The notes under the pieces are model-generated. The model saw nothing but the letters and a program-made list of their open reading frames with translations, had not been told where the DNA came from and ran no database searches. The translations under genes were made by a program, and so were the position numbers. A stretch of DNA of 64,000 bases from Plutella xylostella (Eukaryota; Arthropoda; Insecta; Lepidoptera; Plutellidae), in contig NC_063984.1 of NCBI RefSeq assembly GCF_932276165.1, forward strand, positions 8,501,501 to 8,565,500, in the 5' to 3' direction. Positions 44,459 to 56,730 of the stretch are shown here, piece by piece (position 1 is the first letter of the stretch; the number at the start of each line of letters is the position of its first letter).

Positions 44459-45835
44459 TTGATTCATAAGCATGAAATGTTTATCGAGAATGTCGTAGTG
44501 ACTAAGGTTGATTCAATTAATGTTACGTTTTCAAGTTAATAAATGTTTTGATATATTTTTTAAGCACGTGTTTAATATTCATGACTTAGATGTAATTAAT
44601 GTAAAACTAAATATAACCGTGATCTAACACGAATTACACCACCATTAGTGTCAAATAACGCATATGAGTATGAAAAATGTATATTTAATAACTTATTTAT
44701 TGACTTTGTTAACATGCAGGACTATTAATGTTCATGTTCCAGTCTCGCAGACTAAAATTGAACCTGTCGAAGTCTAAGCGGTGGACACAGGTAAATTATA
44801 TTATCTATGACTAAAGCATGTCGAATTATACCGCATTATTACTTTTAGCGACCCCATTGCCCTCTAGCAAGGTTGTCTCGCTAAATTTATTTACGGAGTG
44901 TATGTTTTACAAGCTCACAAACTGCCAGGCATCTTCGCGAAGGCCAATTTATAAGTCACGCAGTGTTCGCTCCGCAAATACGAGACCCTGCCAACACTTA
45001 GTCTCCGCTCATTTACATGACTAAGTGCAGCGTATTAGCGCTACATATCGCCTTGATTAAAGACATAGCTTGATAATAAATCATCCTATAGATTGAGCTT
45101 GAATCACTATGTTTCCGTACATGTGTAATAAGTGTATTTATGTAATTTGAGAATTGAGAATACTCGGCATAGTTTATTGCTACGGCCTACTGCTTAGTTA
45201 TTAAGGCGGTAATTTTATGCAATTTACGTAAGCAAACAAGTAAAAAACTTGGTTTATTTTATTACTTTACATACTTACATTTTTCTAGTGTAAAATTTAG
45301 ATTTTTACGATAATGCGTTTCTGCATGTGAGAATAGCGGCTTTACGTCCGGGTCGCGATGAGACTATTTGAGATTAAAAAGTTTAATTAAAGGTATTAAT
45401 TTAGTCAAAAGAGAATCGTGCTGTGCTAATATTGACGGAGCACTCCCGCGCAAGGCCGGTCCCATCACGCTGTTACTGTAACGTGTTCTATTTAAATCTT
45501 TCCATGCAGTTAAATTAGAGCTTAACTTAGGTATTGAGCTTTATTTCTTGAATCATAATTTAGCTTACTATAGCTGTAGGTTATTATGTCTAGTGTTCGC
45601 ACGTGTGTGTGGAGTCTGCCAGTGTAGAACATCAACAACACAACTCCTTTAATAGTTCCTAGGCGTATACATCCAGATTGGAAGTGGGCAGCAGCTTTTT
45701 CAGCGGTAGGTATACCTCCGGCCTAAACTGCGATCTCCAACTTTCATTTAATGCACTTCTGCACCTAGGACGTGAACTAATTGAACAAATCGTACAAAGG
45801 TTGGATACTTACTTCTTTATTTATATATCGTTTTT
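44459..45835. other. Intergenic DNA
   Basis: No gene seen. An isolated exon-like stretch of 48 bp (44743-44790) sits between an acceptor (CATGTTCCAG) and a donor (GTAAAT), reading SRRLKLNLSKSKRWTQ; no partner exons were found. Confidence 0.4.
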
Positions 45836-46216
45836 GACCTACCTCTGTGGTTTAGTGGTAGAAGCTTCGCTTCATGATCCAGAGGTCCCGGGTTCGATTC
45901 CCGGGTGGGACCATCAATTTGTGTTTCTAAATTGTCGTTCTAAGTTTGGTTAGGACATAGAAGGCTGATCACCTGATGTCCGAAACAGTGAAACGATCCA
46001 TGCTGTCGGATGGGCATGTAAAGCATTCGGTCCTGCGCCTAGCTCTCTCCAGTCGTTTCGGTCAATCCGTTCCATTGGGTTACGAGAATGATGGAACAGA
46101 GAGTGCTCCTGTGTACTGCGCACACACTTGGGAAATAATCTACTCCTGCGTAGATGGCTGATCACAATTGAGATCTGCCGCCATGGTCGAAATTCGGCTT
46201 GGAGGATATTACTATT
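45836..46216 (+). mobile_element. tRNA-derived SINE (third family)
   Basis: A tRNA-like head with box A GTGGTTTAGTGGTAGAAGC and box B GGGTTCGATTCCCGG is followed by a body I recognise from lepidopteran genomes: CACCTGATGTCCGAAACAGT, GTAAAGCATTCGGTCCTGCG, GCGCACACACTTGGGAAATA, and GCCGCCATGGTCGAAATTCG. The acceptor stem does not pair, so it is not a tRNA gene. Confidence 0.8.
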
Positions 46217-46360
46217 ACCCACCTCGTTTATCGTAAACCTAGCGTCCCACGTGACATTGAAGAGTCTTCCCTCAAGAATACCTTCGCCACATAATACTGT
46301 GTCGTCTGCATCCAACATCCATGCTAAGGTCAAAGCACTTTGTTGTCCAAAACAATTGCA

Positions 46361-47466
46361 AACGTGTTTTGTCAATTAGAGCCATCCCGTCTCGATCGTG
46401 CGTATGTACCTATTTTATACTATTTTCTATAATCATAGTCACTCGGAGGTAATAATGCAGCCTCATTATCGGGGTCATGAAGAGTCACTTTTGAATACTG
46501 ACCTTGGTGTTTTGTCTATCAGTGTGGTCGTCTGGTGCCGTGAGCCGAGTGCTGCGAGGTAAGCCAAGTTGTAACAGTCTTCAGATATCTCCGGATTAGT
46601 GTTAGGTACCGACTAATACAGGTAGGTACTTACTTAGTTAAAAATCTGAATTACCTACCCTTCAATTTAAGACTTTCGTGTTTAATCACCGAATAAGCTT
46701 AAGCAGGCTTACTTAGGATTAACTAAGTGTGAACTGTACCAATGTGCAGAGGCATGGTATAAGTACCTATACGTACCTATGTTAATTACTACGTAACAAA
46801 CAATCAGTATGTACCTAATTGTAATAAGTATAAGTAAGACGACCGAATGGCGTAGTGGTTAGTGACCCTGACTACTGAGCCGATGGACCCGGGTTCGATT
46901 CCCGGCTGGGGCAAACGTGTTTTGTCAATTAGAGCCATCCCGTCTCGATCGTGCGTATGTACCTATTTTATACTATTTTCTATAATCATAGTCACTCGGA
47001 GGTAATAATGCAGCCTCATTATCGGGGTCATGAAGAGTCACTTTTGAATACTGACCTTGGTGTTTTGTCTATCAGTGTGGTCGTCTGGTGCCGTGAGCCG
47101 AGTGCTGCGAGGTAAGCCAAGTTGTAACAGTCTTCAGATATCTCCGGATTAGTGTTAGGTACCGACTAATACAGGTAGGTACTTACTTAGTTAAAAATCT
47201 GAATTACCTACCCTTCAATTTAAGACTTTCGTGTTTAATCACCGAATAAGCTTAAGCAGGCTTACTTAGGATTAACTAAGTGTGAACTGTACCAATGTGC
47301 AGAGGCATGGTATAAGTACCTATACGTACCTATGTTAATTACTACGTAACAAACAATCAGTATGTACCTAATTGTAATAAGTATAAGTAAGACGACCGAA
47401 TGGCGTAGTGGTTAGTGACCCTGACTACTGAGCCGATGGACCCGGGTTCGATTCCCGGCTGGGGCA
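46361..47466 (+). repeat. 553-bp exact tandem duplication
   Basis: 46361-46913 and 46914-47466 appear identical base for base by eye. The unit starts AACGTGTTTTGTCAATTAGA and ends in the SINE head CCCGGCTGGGGCA; the junction shares GCA with the left flank. The first copy therefore has only the SINE head (46838-46913) and the second runs on into the full SINE. Confidence 0.93.
46838..46913 (+). mobile_element. SINE head truncated by the tandem duplication
   Basis: Only the tRNA-like part (ACCGAATGGCGTAGTGGTTA to CCCGGCTGGGGCA). The body is absent because the duplication breakpoint lies here; it is a by-product of the 553-bp duplication, not an independent insertion. Confidence 0.85.
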
Positions 47467-47655
47467 GATATTTGTTTAAACACAGATATTTGTTCTCGGG
47501 TCTTGGATGTACCCGTAAAATGGCAATAGGCCCGCCCCCTATTACATTGGGACTAACATAACACTCTGGCGAAAAGTGGGTGCAGCAATGCACCTCTGCC
47601 TACCCCGCAAGGGAGTACATTAGTACAAGGCGTGAGTGCGTGTTTTGTTTTTTGT
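47391..47655 (+). mobile_element. tRNA-derived SINE, full length
   Basis: Third full copy of the family at 11103 and 28355: GACCGAATGGCGTAGTGGTT head, GGGTTCGATTCCCGG box B, GCCCGCCCCCTATTACATTG body, T-rich end. Confidence 0.85.
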
Positions 47656-49660
47656 AATAAGTATCTATTTACGATCATAAAAATGTATAGATCTGCATAT
47701 GAATGTCATAGTAAAGAATTTATCCGATGATTGATGTCTTCTAGATGCATACGCAACCAGTCGGTCCATTGTTAAAGGGTATTCTCCATATGTGTTCGGA
47801 ATTCTAAACGGAATTAAGTTCCTATCTTGTGCTTATTACACCCCTGTTAATGCACTTATGTACATGAAATGTTACTGATTCTGAAAATAGCAACTGTTGC
47901 AAGAGAGATACCAACGATCAATAAACCATGTTTATGATGATATTATAAATGTAGGTACAAGGATCGTGTTTCACACCAATAACTCTCCATCTACTCACAA
48001 AATGTAGACTAATTCGGTCTGGATGGATAGAAATTAAGAAACACCTTCCGAGAACGACGCAGATAAACATTTCTAGGAGCTTACAAAGCCGCTTCCCCTG
48101 CATTGCGCAATGAGAACCTACTTACGCAGGATATTCCGGTAAGTAATTAATTAAGTTATGTTCTTAGTTAGGTCACTGCGTGCTCTTATTCATCTTTAGG
48201 TAACTAAGTGGGTAAAAATTTAAACATTTAACAACGAATCATTCATAGAGAAAGAGAAGTGGTAATGTTACTTTAGATTCGCTTAGTTTTTATCTAATAT
48301 TTTTTACAAAAAAAAGCATTATTTTTACCGTATTCCTCCAAAAAGCAGATCTATGGTGACGAAAATGACAAACATCATCACATCACAACCCATCACGTCT
48401 CCTTCCAGGGAAGGATTTTAGGTCTAGTGCACCACCAGGACCCAGTGCGGATTGGAGGACCCCAACACAATGAAAAATGATAAATGTGCTGATAAAATAA
48501 GAGATTCGTAAAAAAAGACATGATTACCTATATCGGAATGAATTGATCTGTAACTTAAAATTCTCTACAAACACGTCGAGAATTTTACGTAGTTCACACG
48601 AACAAATAGAAAACACAATCGCCCGTACGTGGGTAACAGTTGGCAGACATTGCCCTCTGATGGTTACTAATGGTTTTACAGCTTAATTCGTTGCCTTGTC
48701 ATTTAAACTTCTGCACACGTTTTTTACACTTTAATTACTTACTGAAGGATTAAGCACATTAGGTACATTGTTTAGAAAATGGACCTTGCGATTTCTTAAG
48801 TGGTAATTAATTAAGTACTTATACCTATGAAGGATCATTCGATCATCTAAGCAGTGGACTGCTGTGATTTGCTAAATTAGGTACCTATCTACTTATCTTA
48901 TTAACTAGACAACGTTTGTCTACAGGGCGCTTTCTATAATAAAATGTGTACTATCTAAAAGTGAGTACCTATCCGGAGTTACCATGTTTTTGTAAATACA
49001 CTGTTAATTATTCTCGCATAGCATTTCTATTCTCGAACATCAATATCAACCACACAGAGGGTCGAATTGTGGCTGTTTTATCCTCACTGAAATTCTTTCC
49101 TTCTTCAAAGTTATGACGTAAAAATAAAAGTTCTTATGTTAGGTAAATAAGGAAATCTATCTCACAGAATTCCTACCTTCACAACTAAGTAGACAATACA
49201 TATTTATAAGTAGATGTTGGTCTCATTGTTAATTGAACAAGCAAAGGCCGCATCCTTTTACGTGGGTGTTTGAACTGCATGGTATGACCATAGAAAAACA
49301 GCATGACAATGCTTTAGTAGGGACCTACATAATACCTATAGCAAATACATTCATGTTGGATTAAGTAGGTATTTATTAAGTACCAGGTATGTATGTCCTA
49401 TTTGTAACAATAATTGACCTTAGATATCAACATACCTATATATCACAGAAATCAAGCTAATTATTAAGAATATTTTTTGCATAGAGGTATGTATTGGGAT
49501 GGTTTAGGTATAAAGTGGAACGATTAATACGTATGTAGATAAGATAAAGTACTTACCTATACCTAAAAATAATTATCATGATCACAAATAAATTGTATTT
49601 TATGAGTTTTTGGTATCAATCATTAATAAGCTTAGACAAGTCTTAATGAGCCTTAAGCAC
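47656..49660. other. Intergenic AT-rich DNA
   Basis: No gene seen. Around 48372-48470 there is a SINE-like fragment (CATCACAACCCATCACGTCT and CAGTGCGGATTGGAGGAC). Confidence 0.5.
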
Positions 49661-49790
49661 AACCAATCACTTTTTCAACATCACCATAGGCATAGGTTAA
49701 CTGGTAGAGAATGCTACTAGCATAAAGTTCGCCTTTGTATACCTATTTACTTTGCGCAATAAATAATTTAATAATAATAATCAATAAAGT
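49661..49790 (+). mobile_element. LINE 3' tail
   Basis: Shares GGTTAACTGGTAGAGAATGC, AAGTTCGCCTTTGTA, TGCGCAATAAA and an AATAAT tail with 60742-60845. Only the 3' UTR of the element is present. Confidence 0.65.
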
Positions 49791-51667
49791 CATATTCTAC
49801 TTATACTATCCTTGGTATCGGAGGATCTGCTGTGCCGTCTTCACAACAGCCTCAAAACCAATTCCGTGGTCGATGTCCGACACATCACACACCACACCGC
49901 GGCGCGCTACGCTGACTAATCAACCTTCGGGGAGGTCGCATGTCGCATCATGTGACTATATTCAAAACCGACACAGTTTCGAGAATTTGATATGTTTGTG
50001 ATAAACAAAAGTTGATAATACATATAATGAATCACCCATAGAAGGAAATTAAATAATTAAAGGTTCACCATCTAAACTTATGTGTCTTTGGAGTCTTTGA
50101 TTATGCCTCTTCTGTCGCAGTAGCTATTCCGATAAGGATTTGCATTGCCTTTAAAAGGCTTCCAAAGGAAATTTCGGTATAGAATTGACTGACACCGGAA
50201 TAATATAGCATTATAACGGTTAATACATTTTCATTTTATTTGTATCAAACATACCTACTTTCTATAATATTATTAATATAGGTACTTACCGCAACAGCCA
50301 AAGAAAGATGCAAGAAAAAACGTCCGGTTTAAATAGTTTGTAATACCTATGTAAGTTGAGTTTAGTGTAACGATTTACTCGTGGAAATCGCTGAACGGTT
50401 CATTAAACTACTTATATGTTACTACAGTGGACGCTTAAACGCATGATTACTACAAAATCTACGAATCTGTATGTTTATTCATATCAACTTCACTGTAAAG
50501 TTTATATACAGTATATATAGATATCGCAAAGTATATATCTTTTAAACTAATTAGCTATATTTGAACTATGTTTACACAGCGTCATTAGGGCCTTTAATTC
50601 ATATCAATCAATTTAATAAGAGCAATTTGCATCCGATGTGTGGTAATATGAACACATAGCTCGTAATCATATGTTATTAAGGGCCCGTACAGGGTGACGT
50701 GCCCCGCCAAATTTGGGTTTTCAGTGCTCTTCACACAGCACACGCAGTGACACGCACACATGTAAGTTTGCACAGTGGGCACAGAGTACATTTAATTTTG
50801 GGTCGATAAAATTTTACTCGGCAACTTTATTGACAATTATTTTCAAGTAAATTTTGGGTGATTTTAGGGTAAGTATAATTTTTACTTACACTCTTAGGCA
50901 CCAGGAAAGAGTAGAAATTAATAGGGGTGCCACTTTTCTCCATACTCGGAACCCGATTAGCTTTCGCAAACAAATGTTGTATTTACTTGTAGAAAGGTAA
51001 CTACAGGTATTAAAGTGTAGATAATAAGTTTAGGACATCCTCCAGCCAACTGAACCCCGACGACAAAGCAAAGTAAATACAGAGTGTCGCAAAAACTCGT
51101 AGAAGAAAATTTCAGAATGACCCCTTGTCTCACTCCTTTTTTGTTTGGTATATACCGCTTTTTCAATACCTGTAAGTATATTTTTTGGTAGCAGCATAAT
51201 ATTTTTTCTTATTTTTAGGGTCTCTTTATTGTCCGTCTGTCTGACTGACTGTCTGTCACCGCTCTTTTTATCAGAAACGGGTAAAGATATCAAGCTAATA
51301 TTTATGGGGAGTAGGTACCCCCAAAAAAAATTGGGGTACTCCCTCTCCCATACAAGTAAATTGGGGCTGCTATTTTTTCTGGTTATTTTGATGGTGTAGG
51401 TAGGGTATCGTTGAATAGGTATTTTAATATAATAGGTATAAAAAGGTTAGAATATAATTATTTTGCTTCCCTTAAATTTGGGGATAACACCATAGAAAAA
51501 ACCTAATTAAAAAAAATGATTTCAATAGATGGCGTGATTTTATGTTGGGTAACTCAGAATAAGAAGTGATGATATCTCAGAATAATAATGGTTAATGATG
51601 TTATTCAGCTGAGCACCGAAACCGGTGGGACACTAGTGAAAAGTGGTCATGGAAATACACCAGGGTC
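49791..51667. other. Intergenic DNA
   Basis: No gene supported. The 51180-51400 stretch contains a degenerate CTGT/CTGA microsatellite and a small hairpin around GGTACCCCC...GGGGTACTCCC, probably repeat-derived. Confidence 0.45.
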
Positions 51668-53053
51668 ATGGAAATAGACCCTGCTCCTAGAACAAGGTAT
51701 GAGTTTGTGACCACATTATCCCAATTTCGCCCCATTTCAATCCTACCTTTCCTGTCAAAAGTCCTTGAACGCCTTGTATTCGAACAATTTTCCAACTTCC
51801 TATCCACTCACCATCTCCTTAACGAATTTCAGTCTGGGTTTCGTACCGGCCATAGCACCGTCACCGCGCTCATAAAGGTCACCGATGATATCCGTCTAAA
51901 TATGGAAAATCACCAAGTAACTGTGCTTACCCTGTTAGATTTTAGTAATGCTTTTAACACGGTTGATCTTGACATACTCCTTGGAATTTTACGATCTCTT
52001 AACGTATCTCCGACAGTCACCACTTGGTTCGAATCTTACCTTAAGGGACGCCAGCAGTGCGTTCGCACCGACGCAGAGAGCTCTGCCTGGTGTCCGGTAC
52101 TAGCGGGCGTCCCGCAAGGCGGCGTGCTATCTCCTTTACTCTTTTCACTATTTATTAATATCTTAGCTAAACAACTTACTTCTCTCTACCACCTCTATGC
52201 AGACGATCTCCAGATCTACACTAGTGCTCTTCCGGAAGACATTAATTCGGCAATTGATGTCATCAATCAAAACCTGGACATAATATCTAAATGGGTAAAG
52301 AAGTTTGGACTTCTACTCAATCCTAACAAGTCGCAAGCTATTATGATTGGAAGTCCAAGGCTGCTGAATAGATCGTATTTGTCCCTTGATAGCAAGCTGT
52401 ACTATGACGGTACTGAGATACTTTTTGTTAAATCAGTTAAGAATCTGGGCGTAATTATGGATAGCACATTTACCTGGCTACCCCAAGTAGAAGCAGTTAG
52501 TAAAAAAGTCTTTGCATCCTGTCACTCCCTTAAGCGCTTGCAATTTTTCCTGCCTCATCACACTAAGATTACGCTGGCACAGTCACTACTGCTCCCGATT
52601 CTCGATTACGCAGACGTAAGCTATCTTGACCTCACAGAGGAGCTACTTAACAAACTCGAACGTCTCCAGAATTTATGTATCCGATTTATTTTCGGATTAC
52701 GTAAATATGATCATATTTCTGAGTACCGTGCTGTACTAAAGTGGCTCCCGATTCGCCTTCGAAGGAATACTCATATTCTTTGTCTTCTTTATAATGGCCT
52801 TAATAATCCAAATGCTCCCCAGTACCTACGAAGCAAGTTCACATACTTGTCTTCCCACGGACGTGCTTTGCGATCACAGGAAAATAAAATGCTGAGTGTA
52901 CCGCAACATACCAGTGCGGCCTATAGTGGCTCCTTTGCTGTCAAAGCTGTGAATCTGTGGAACTCGCTACCAGTGGAGGTACGGCTATCGTCATCACTTA
53001 ATGTATTTAAAAATAGTCTTAAATTACATTATTATAAGACCTTGGGATGGTAA
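51668..53053 (+). pseudogene. LINE reverse transcriptase fragment with intact palm
   Basis: An uninterrupted 461-codon frame; real similarity starts near FRPISILPFLSKVLERL. Palm motifs are complete: FQSGFRTGHST, LLDFSNAFNTVD (motif A Asp), GVPQGGVLSPLLFSLFIN (motif B) and YADDLQIY (motif C). The thumb KNLGVIMDSTFTW and the C-terminus SSSLNVFKNSLKLHYYK follow. No stops interrupt it, so it is a young insertion, but without the N-terminal endonuclease it is not a complete element. The starting methionine is incidental. Confidence 0.88.
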
Positions 53054-53495
53054 TTGTTTTATTCTATTTTATTTATCTATTTATTTATTTATATAGGTAA
53101 TAGTATATTTATATATGTATACTACTATTTATATTAATATAAAACATGATAGTTAATATATGTAGGTACATAATAGTTATTTATATTTATTTATTTTTAG
53201 CTTAGAACTTAATATGTTAGGTTATAGTTAGATATGTTTATTTAAATTTGGATTAGGTTACACTTGATTGTCTCTGTGTATACAGTAGTTTTATTTAATT
53301 TTAAGAGTTATAGGCTTACTTTTATTTCCACACCATAAAGGTTGACTGGAAGAAATCGCGTTTAGGCGATAAGTCCGCCTTTGTATATATATACTTGTAT
53401 TGTTCTTTCTTGTACTTGTTAACTTTTTACTTTAAACTGTGTAATTTGTGTATACATACAATAAAGTGTTTAAATAAATAAATAAATAAATGTGT
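51668..53495 (+). mobile_element. 5'-truncated CR1/Jockey-like LINE
   Basis: The coding part to 53053 is followed by a 3' UTR with AGGTTGACTGGAAGAAATCG and CGATAAGTCCGCCTTTGTAT, then AATAAAGTG and an (AAAT)n tail ending near 53490. The endonuclease domain and first ORF are missing. The exact 5' break is uncertain (about 51660-51720). Confidence 0.85.
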
Positions 53496-53909
53496 GTGCG
53501 TGAAAAACGAGGATGGAAACTTTGAATATTTTCTTGATTTTTTTATTATTGATGCAATAACATATAATTAGTATTATTCTGAGTTACGAGTACCCACCGA
53601 AGTCACCCCGTGGCAGGTTGACTAGATAGGTACTTTTGCAAATCACGCCATATATCGTTGTTTTTATTAGTGGCTACTGTCTATAGAAGAAATTCCGTCA
53701 TTGACAATTTTACGGTACGAATGAATTTAGTAAACCCAGTAAACCTAACTAATCCAGAGGAAACCTAAAATATCTTTCTCTCTCTCTTTGAAAAACATAC
53801 TTAATAGCCCAAACTCGATTCTATTCTATTCTCTGTGGGGGTGTAAGTACCTGCACCTGGCTCTCTCGAGTGGAACCTTTGTGCATATCCCCAAGGTCTA
53901 AACTGCCTT

Positions 53910-54147
53910 CCTAAGCTTGAACCATTTCCCACCACGCTGGTCCACTGCGGGTTGGTGGGTTCACATATCTAGATGTGCTAAATCTAGATATGCAGGTTTC
54001 CTCACGATGTTTTCCTTCACCGTTAGAGCGATGGTATACATTGTACTTAAGTTAAAAGAACTCATTGGTACATGTCAGCGCCGTGATTCGAACCCGCATC
54101 TCTTGCGTGAGAAGCGGGCGCTTACCCGACTGAGCTACCACCGCGCC
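53910..54147 (-). mobile_element. tRNA-derived SINE, inverted
   Basis: The minus strand begins GCGCGGTGGTAGCTCAGTCG with box B GGTTCGAATCACGG, then ACAATGTATACCATCGCTCT and CATCGTGAGGAAACCTGCAT. It ends with CCACCAACCCGCAGTGGACC. It is a better-preserved relative of 10657-10818. Confidence 0.8.
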
Positions 54148-54339
54148 CAAACTCGATGCTTTTAGCTATTAAATCTTTGAAATAAAATTCAGTCACCTCC
54201 GTGTTACTGCCCTCATCAGATCCTCACGAGACCATGCCTGTGACTGTGTTTTTGAATCCTAATGAGACTGTGTTTTTGAATCCTAACCTAATCTTCCTAC
54301 GTATTGTCATCACTTAGATCCATTCACTATATTCCTGCT

Positions 54340-54556
54340 CCTCATCCCAAGGCCGTGGGGACCGGAGGCACGTCAGCTTTTTAAAGACATCAGCAGCAGA
54401 CTAATAGAAGTCTCAAGGGACCCTAGGGCTGGCACTTACCTATCACAAAGGCTAAGCATCGCTATATAGCGGGGTAACGCGGCCAGCGTCTTGGGTACCC
54501 TACCCGACAGTGGCAGCGATCTGGCCAGCATCTTCTTTTTAGTTTAATTTTAATTT
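54340..54556 (+). pseudogene. LINE reverse transcriptase C-terminal fragment
   Basis: Reads RPWGPEARQLFKDISSRLIE, then DPRAGTYLSQRLSIAI, a stop at 54463-54465, then RGNAASVLGTLPDSGSDLAS to a final stop. This C-terminus is common in lepidopteran LINE proteins. The stop breaks the frame, so it is a dead remnant of a different family from 51668. Confidence 0.75.
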
Positions 54557-55296
54557 TATATTAATTAGTTTTAGTTAGGCATTAATAATTATAATTTAAT
54601 CAAGAAGTACCATGGACTTAACTAATAAAAAACATTATCATTTAATTTATTGAATATAGTATAAGAATTATGCTTCCTCAATTTCAAATCAAATTATGTT
54701 GGTGTCATAAAAGTTGTAAAAGTGCAATGACAACCAATGTGCAGTGATTTTGTGTCTGTACAGAATTAGATCGCGAGCTGTCAGTGCCGCCTAAACCGAC
54801 GTGACCCTTCTTTGGAGGCCACCGGCCGACTGAGTCAAACGTCGCTTGTGTTTATGATTTTATAACACAGAAAGCCGCCATAGATATTTGTATGAATATT
54901 TGAGGGAAAAAAATTGCTCAAGTTTGGGATTAATTTACACAAAATAGGTGTTTGTTTATTAAAAAACAAGGTATTTAGCGCCTAGTCCAAGCATTTATCT
55001 AAGTTATAATTTGATAAGAATCATGTGAAAATTCTTGATAATTACGACACAGTTGTTACAATACGGGAGTGTGATTTACTGGTTTTTCGTAATTAATTTA
55101 CAGTTATCCATAAGCATTTACTTAAATTCGAATGATTCAGCACCTAGCTAGACTCTTCGGCTACCTGTGTGATTTTTTTCAAGGCTGTAGAGCATCATTT
55201 ACTACATAATTCTATGACAATGCCAACCCTCGATTGCCTATTGCCGACCCTTAACGAGTAATTTACTGAATAACACTATTGTGAATCTATTACTAT

Positions 55297-55870
55297 TAGT
55301 GTTGCCCAAATTCAGTCTTGGTCTTGCAGTCTTGGTCTTGTTCTTGCGTTTTTGCAAGACCAAGACCAAGAACAAGACCGCGTATTTTTAGCAAGACCAA
55401 GACCAAGACTGACCGTGCAAGACTTGAGCAAGAACAAGACATAGCCTGCAAGACTCTTGCGTCTTGCAGAGCGCTATTTCACTGAGTAGTTAGGTGTAAC
55501 AGTTCGGTGTATAGGTAAGTACGCTTAGGAATTCTATGAGATGCAAAAAACTGTATCAAAGAAAATGAAAAACTGGACCTATGCGCATTACGACTAATAC
55601 CATAAACATAGCGAATAAAAAAATATCTATTAAAATCAAAAAGTAAACTTTAATAAATAGTAATAGACTAATAGGTAATTGCAAGACTTGCAAGACTCTT
55701 GCTGCAAGACCAAGACCAAGACCAAGACTGGGAGCGCAAGACCAAGACCAAGACCAAGACCAGGTGTATTGGCGCAAGACCAAGACCAAGACCAAGACCA
55801 GGTGTATTGGCGCAAGACCAAGACCAAGACTGGCTAAGTCTCGTCTTGTTCTTGCATTTGGGCAACACTA
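55297..55870. mobile_element. hAT MITE with CAAGAC arrays
   Basis: 574 bp with an exact 8-bp target duplication ATTACTAT (55289-55296, 55871-55878). The ends TAGTGTTGCCCAAAT are inverted. Dense runs of the hexamer CAAGAC/GTCTTG and AAGACC occur in both orientations near both ends (55315-55470 and 55678-55855). No coding sequence; the open frames here are repeat artefacts. Non-autonomous hAT by target-site size and TAGTG end. Confidence 0.88.
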
Positions 55871-55878
55871 ATTACTAT

Positions 55879-56225
55879 GTTGGAGCTCCAACTATTACTT
55901 ATAGAAATCTAAAGAGCTTTACGTTTACGGGTATAAATTCATGGACAGTGTTGCAAAAATACATTTCCTAGTATTGTAAGATTGTAACGTTGTAGTTAGA
56001 CGTATGATATAGGTACATCTTATATCAAACTTTATTAGATAAAGATAAACCCAATAAGGTACTTAGTACATAAAAAATGTATCGGTCCATAACTGGTGAA
56101 AATAATAATATCGGTGGACATAAGTACATTTTATTTGATAAAGACGAATTCGAGAAACGGATGAGGTTCTCACACCTTGTTTTTCGAAGTTAGTTAAAAA
56201 TAATTACTTTTTCCAAAAATGATTA
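55879..56225. other. Intergenic DNA
   Basis: No gene or repeat recognised. Confidence 0.5.
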
Positions 56226-56325
56226 AGGGCCTGTTTTACAATGTCTGGTTAGTGGCTACCTATGGGATAAAATACATGCTGTCACTGTCTAAAAATAATA
56301 ACAGAGAGAGACAGCATGTAGTTTA
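56226..56325. mobile_element. Partial palindromic MITE
   Basis: Matches the left arm and centre of the MITE at 25368-25510 (AGGGCCTGTTTTACAATGTC, ATGCTGTCACTGTC); the right arm stops after ACAGCATGTA. Confidence 0.75.
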
Positions 56326-56635
56326 CCTCATATAAAGTTTTATATTTTTCAGATTTTTATGAACAAAGATTCAGACTACATAAACCATTTCAATAGGTAA
56401 ACTTTTTAGTTTTTTCTGGGCAAAACAAACTTTATTTTTAATTCCAGAGTGTAACCAATAAAAAATACTGGCTAAAATCAAGTTAAATAAAAAGTACACT
56501 TTTCAGGATGCATAGAGAATATAGCCCAAACCATTTCCCGAGGAATGCCGCACGCTGATAAGTTGAAGTTATTCAAGATGTGCAGACCGGAGCGTCCCAC
56601 CGCTCGGCTCGGCTCGCCATCCCCGCTCCGAGCGC

Positions 56636-56730
56636 TATAAAAGACCTCGCCCGAACCAGCCGCGAGCTATTACAACAGTGACTGTGTGATTTTTCCCGCG
56701 GCTTATTTTTTTTTACAACAAATAAAAAAG
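56636..56730 (+). promoter_or_regulatory. TATA promoter and non-coding first exon
   Basis: TATAAAAG at 56636-56643 in a GC-rich 60-base context (GCTCGGCTCGGCTCGCC) is followed about 30 bases later by the likely start (TATTACAACAGTGAC). A leader without ATG then ends at a strong donor AAAAAG|GTAAGT (gt at 56731). The layout is that of a 5' UTR exon of a plus-strand gene with a long first intron; no coding exon was found before 64000, so the gene is unidentified. Confidence 0.6.

Noticed and set aside
45836..45912. tRNA gene
   Set aside because: Boxes A and B are present but the acceptor stem does not pair and a SINE body follows directly. The same applies to the heads at 10657, 11103, 28355, 46838 and 47391.
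55556..55971. Frames reading WSWSWSC and DQDQDQ repeats
   Set aside because: Direct translation of the CAAGAC hexamer arrays in a MITE, not a protein gene.
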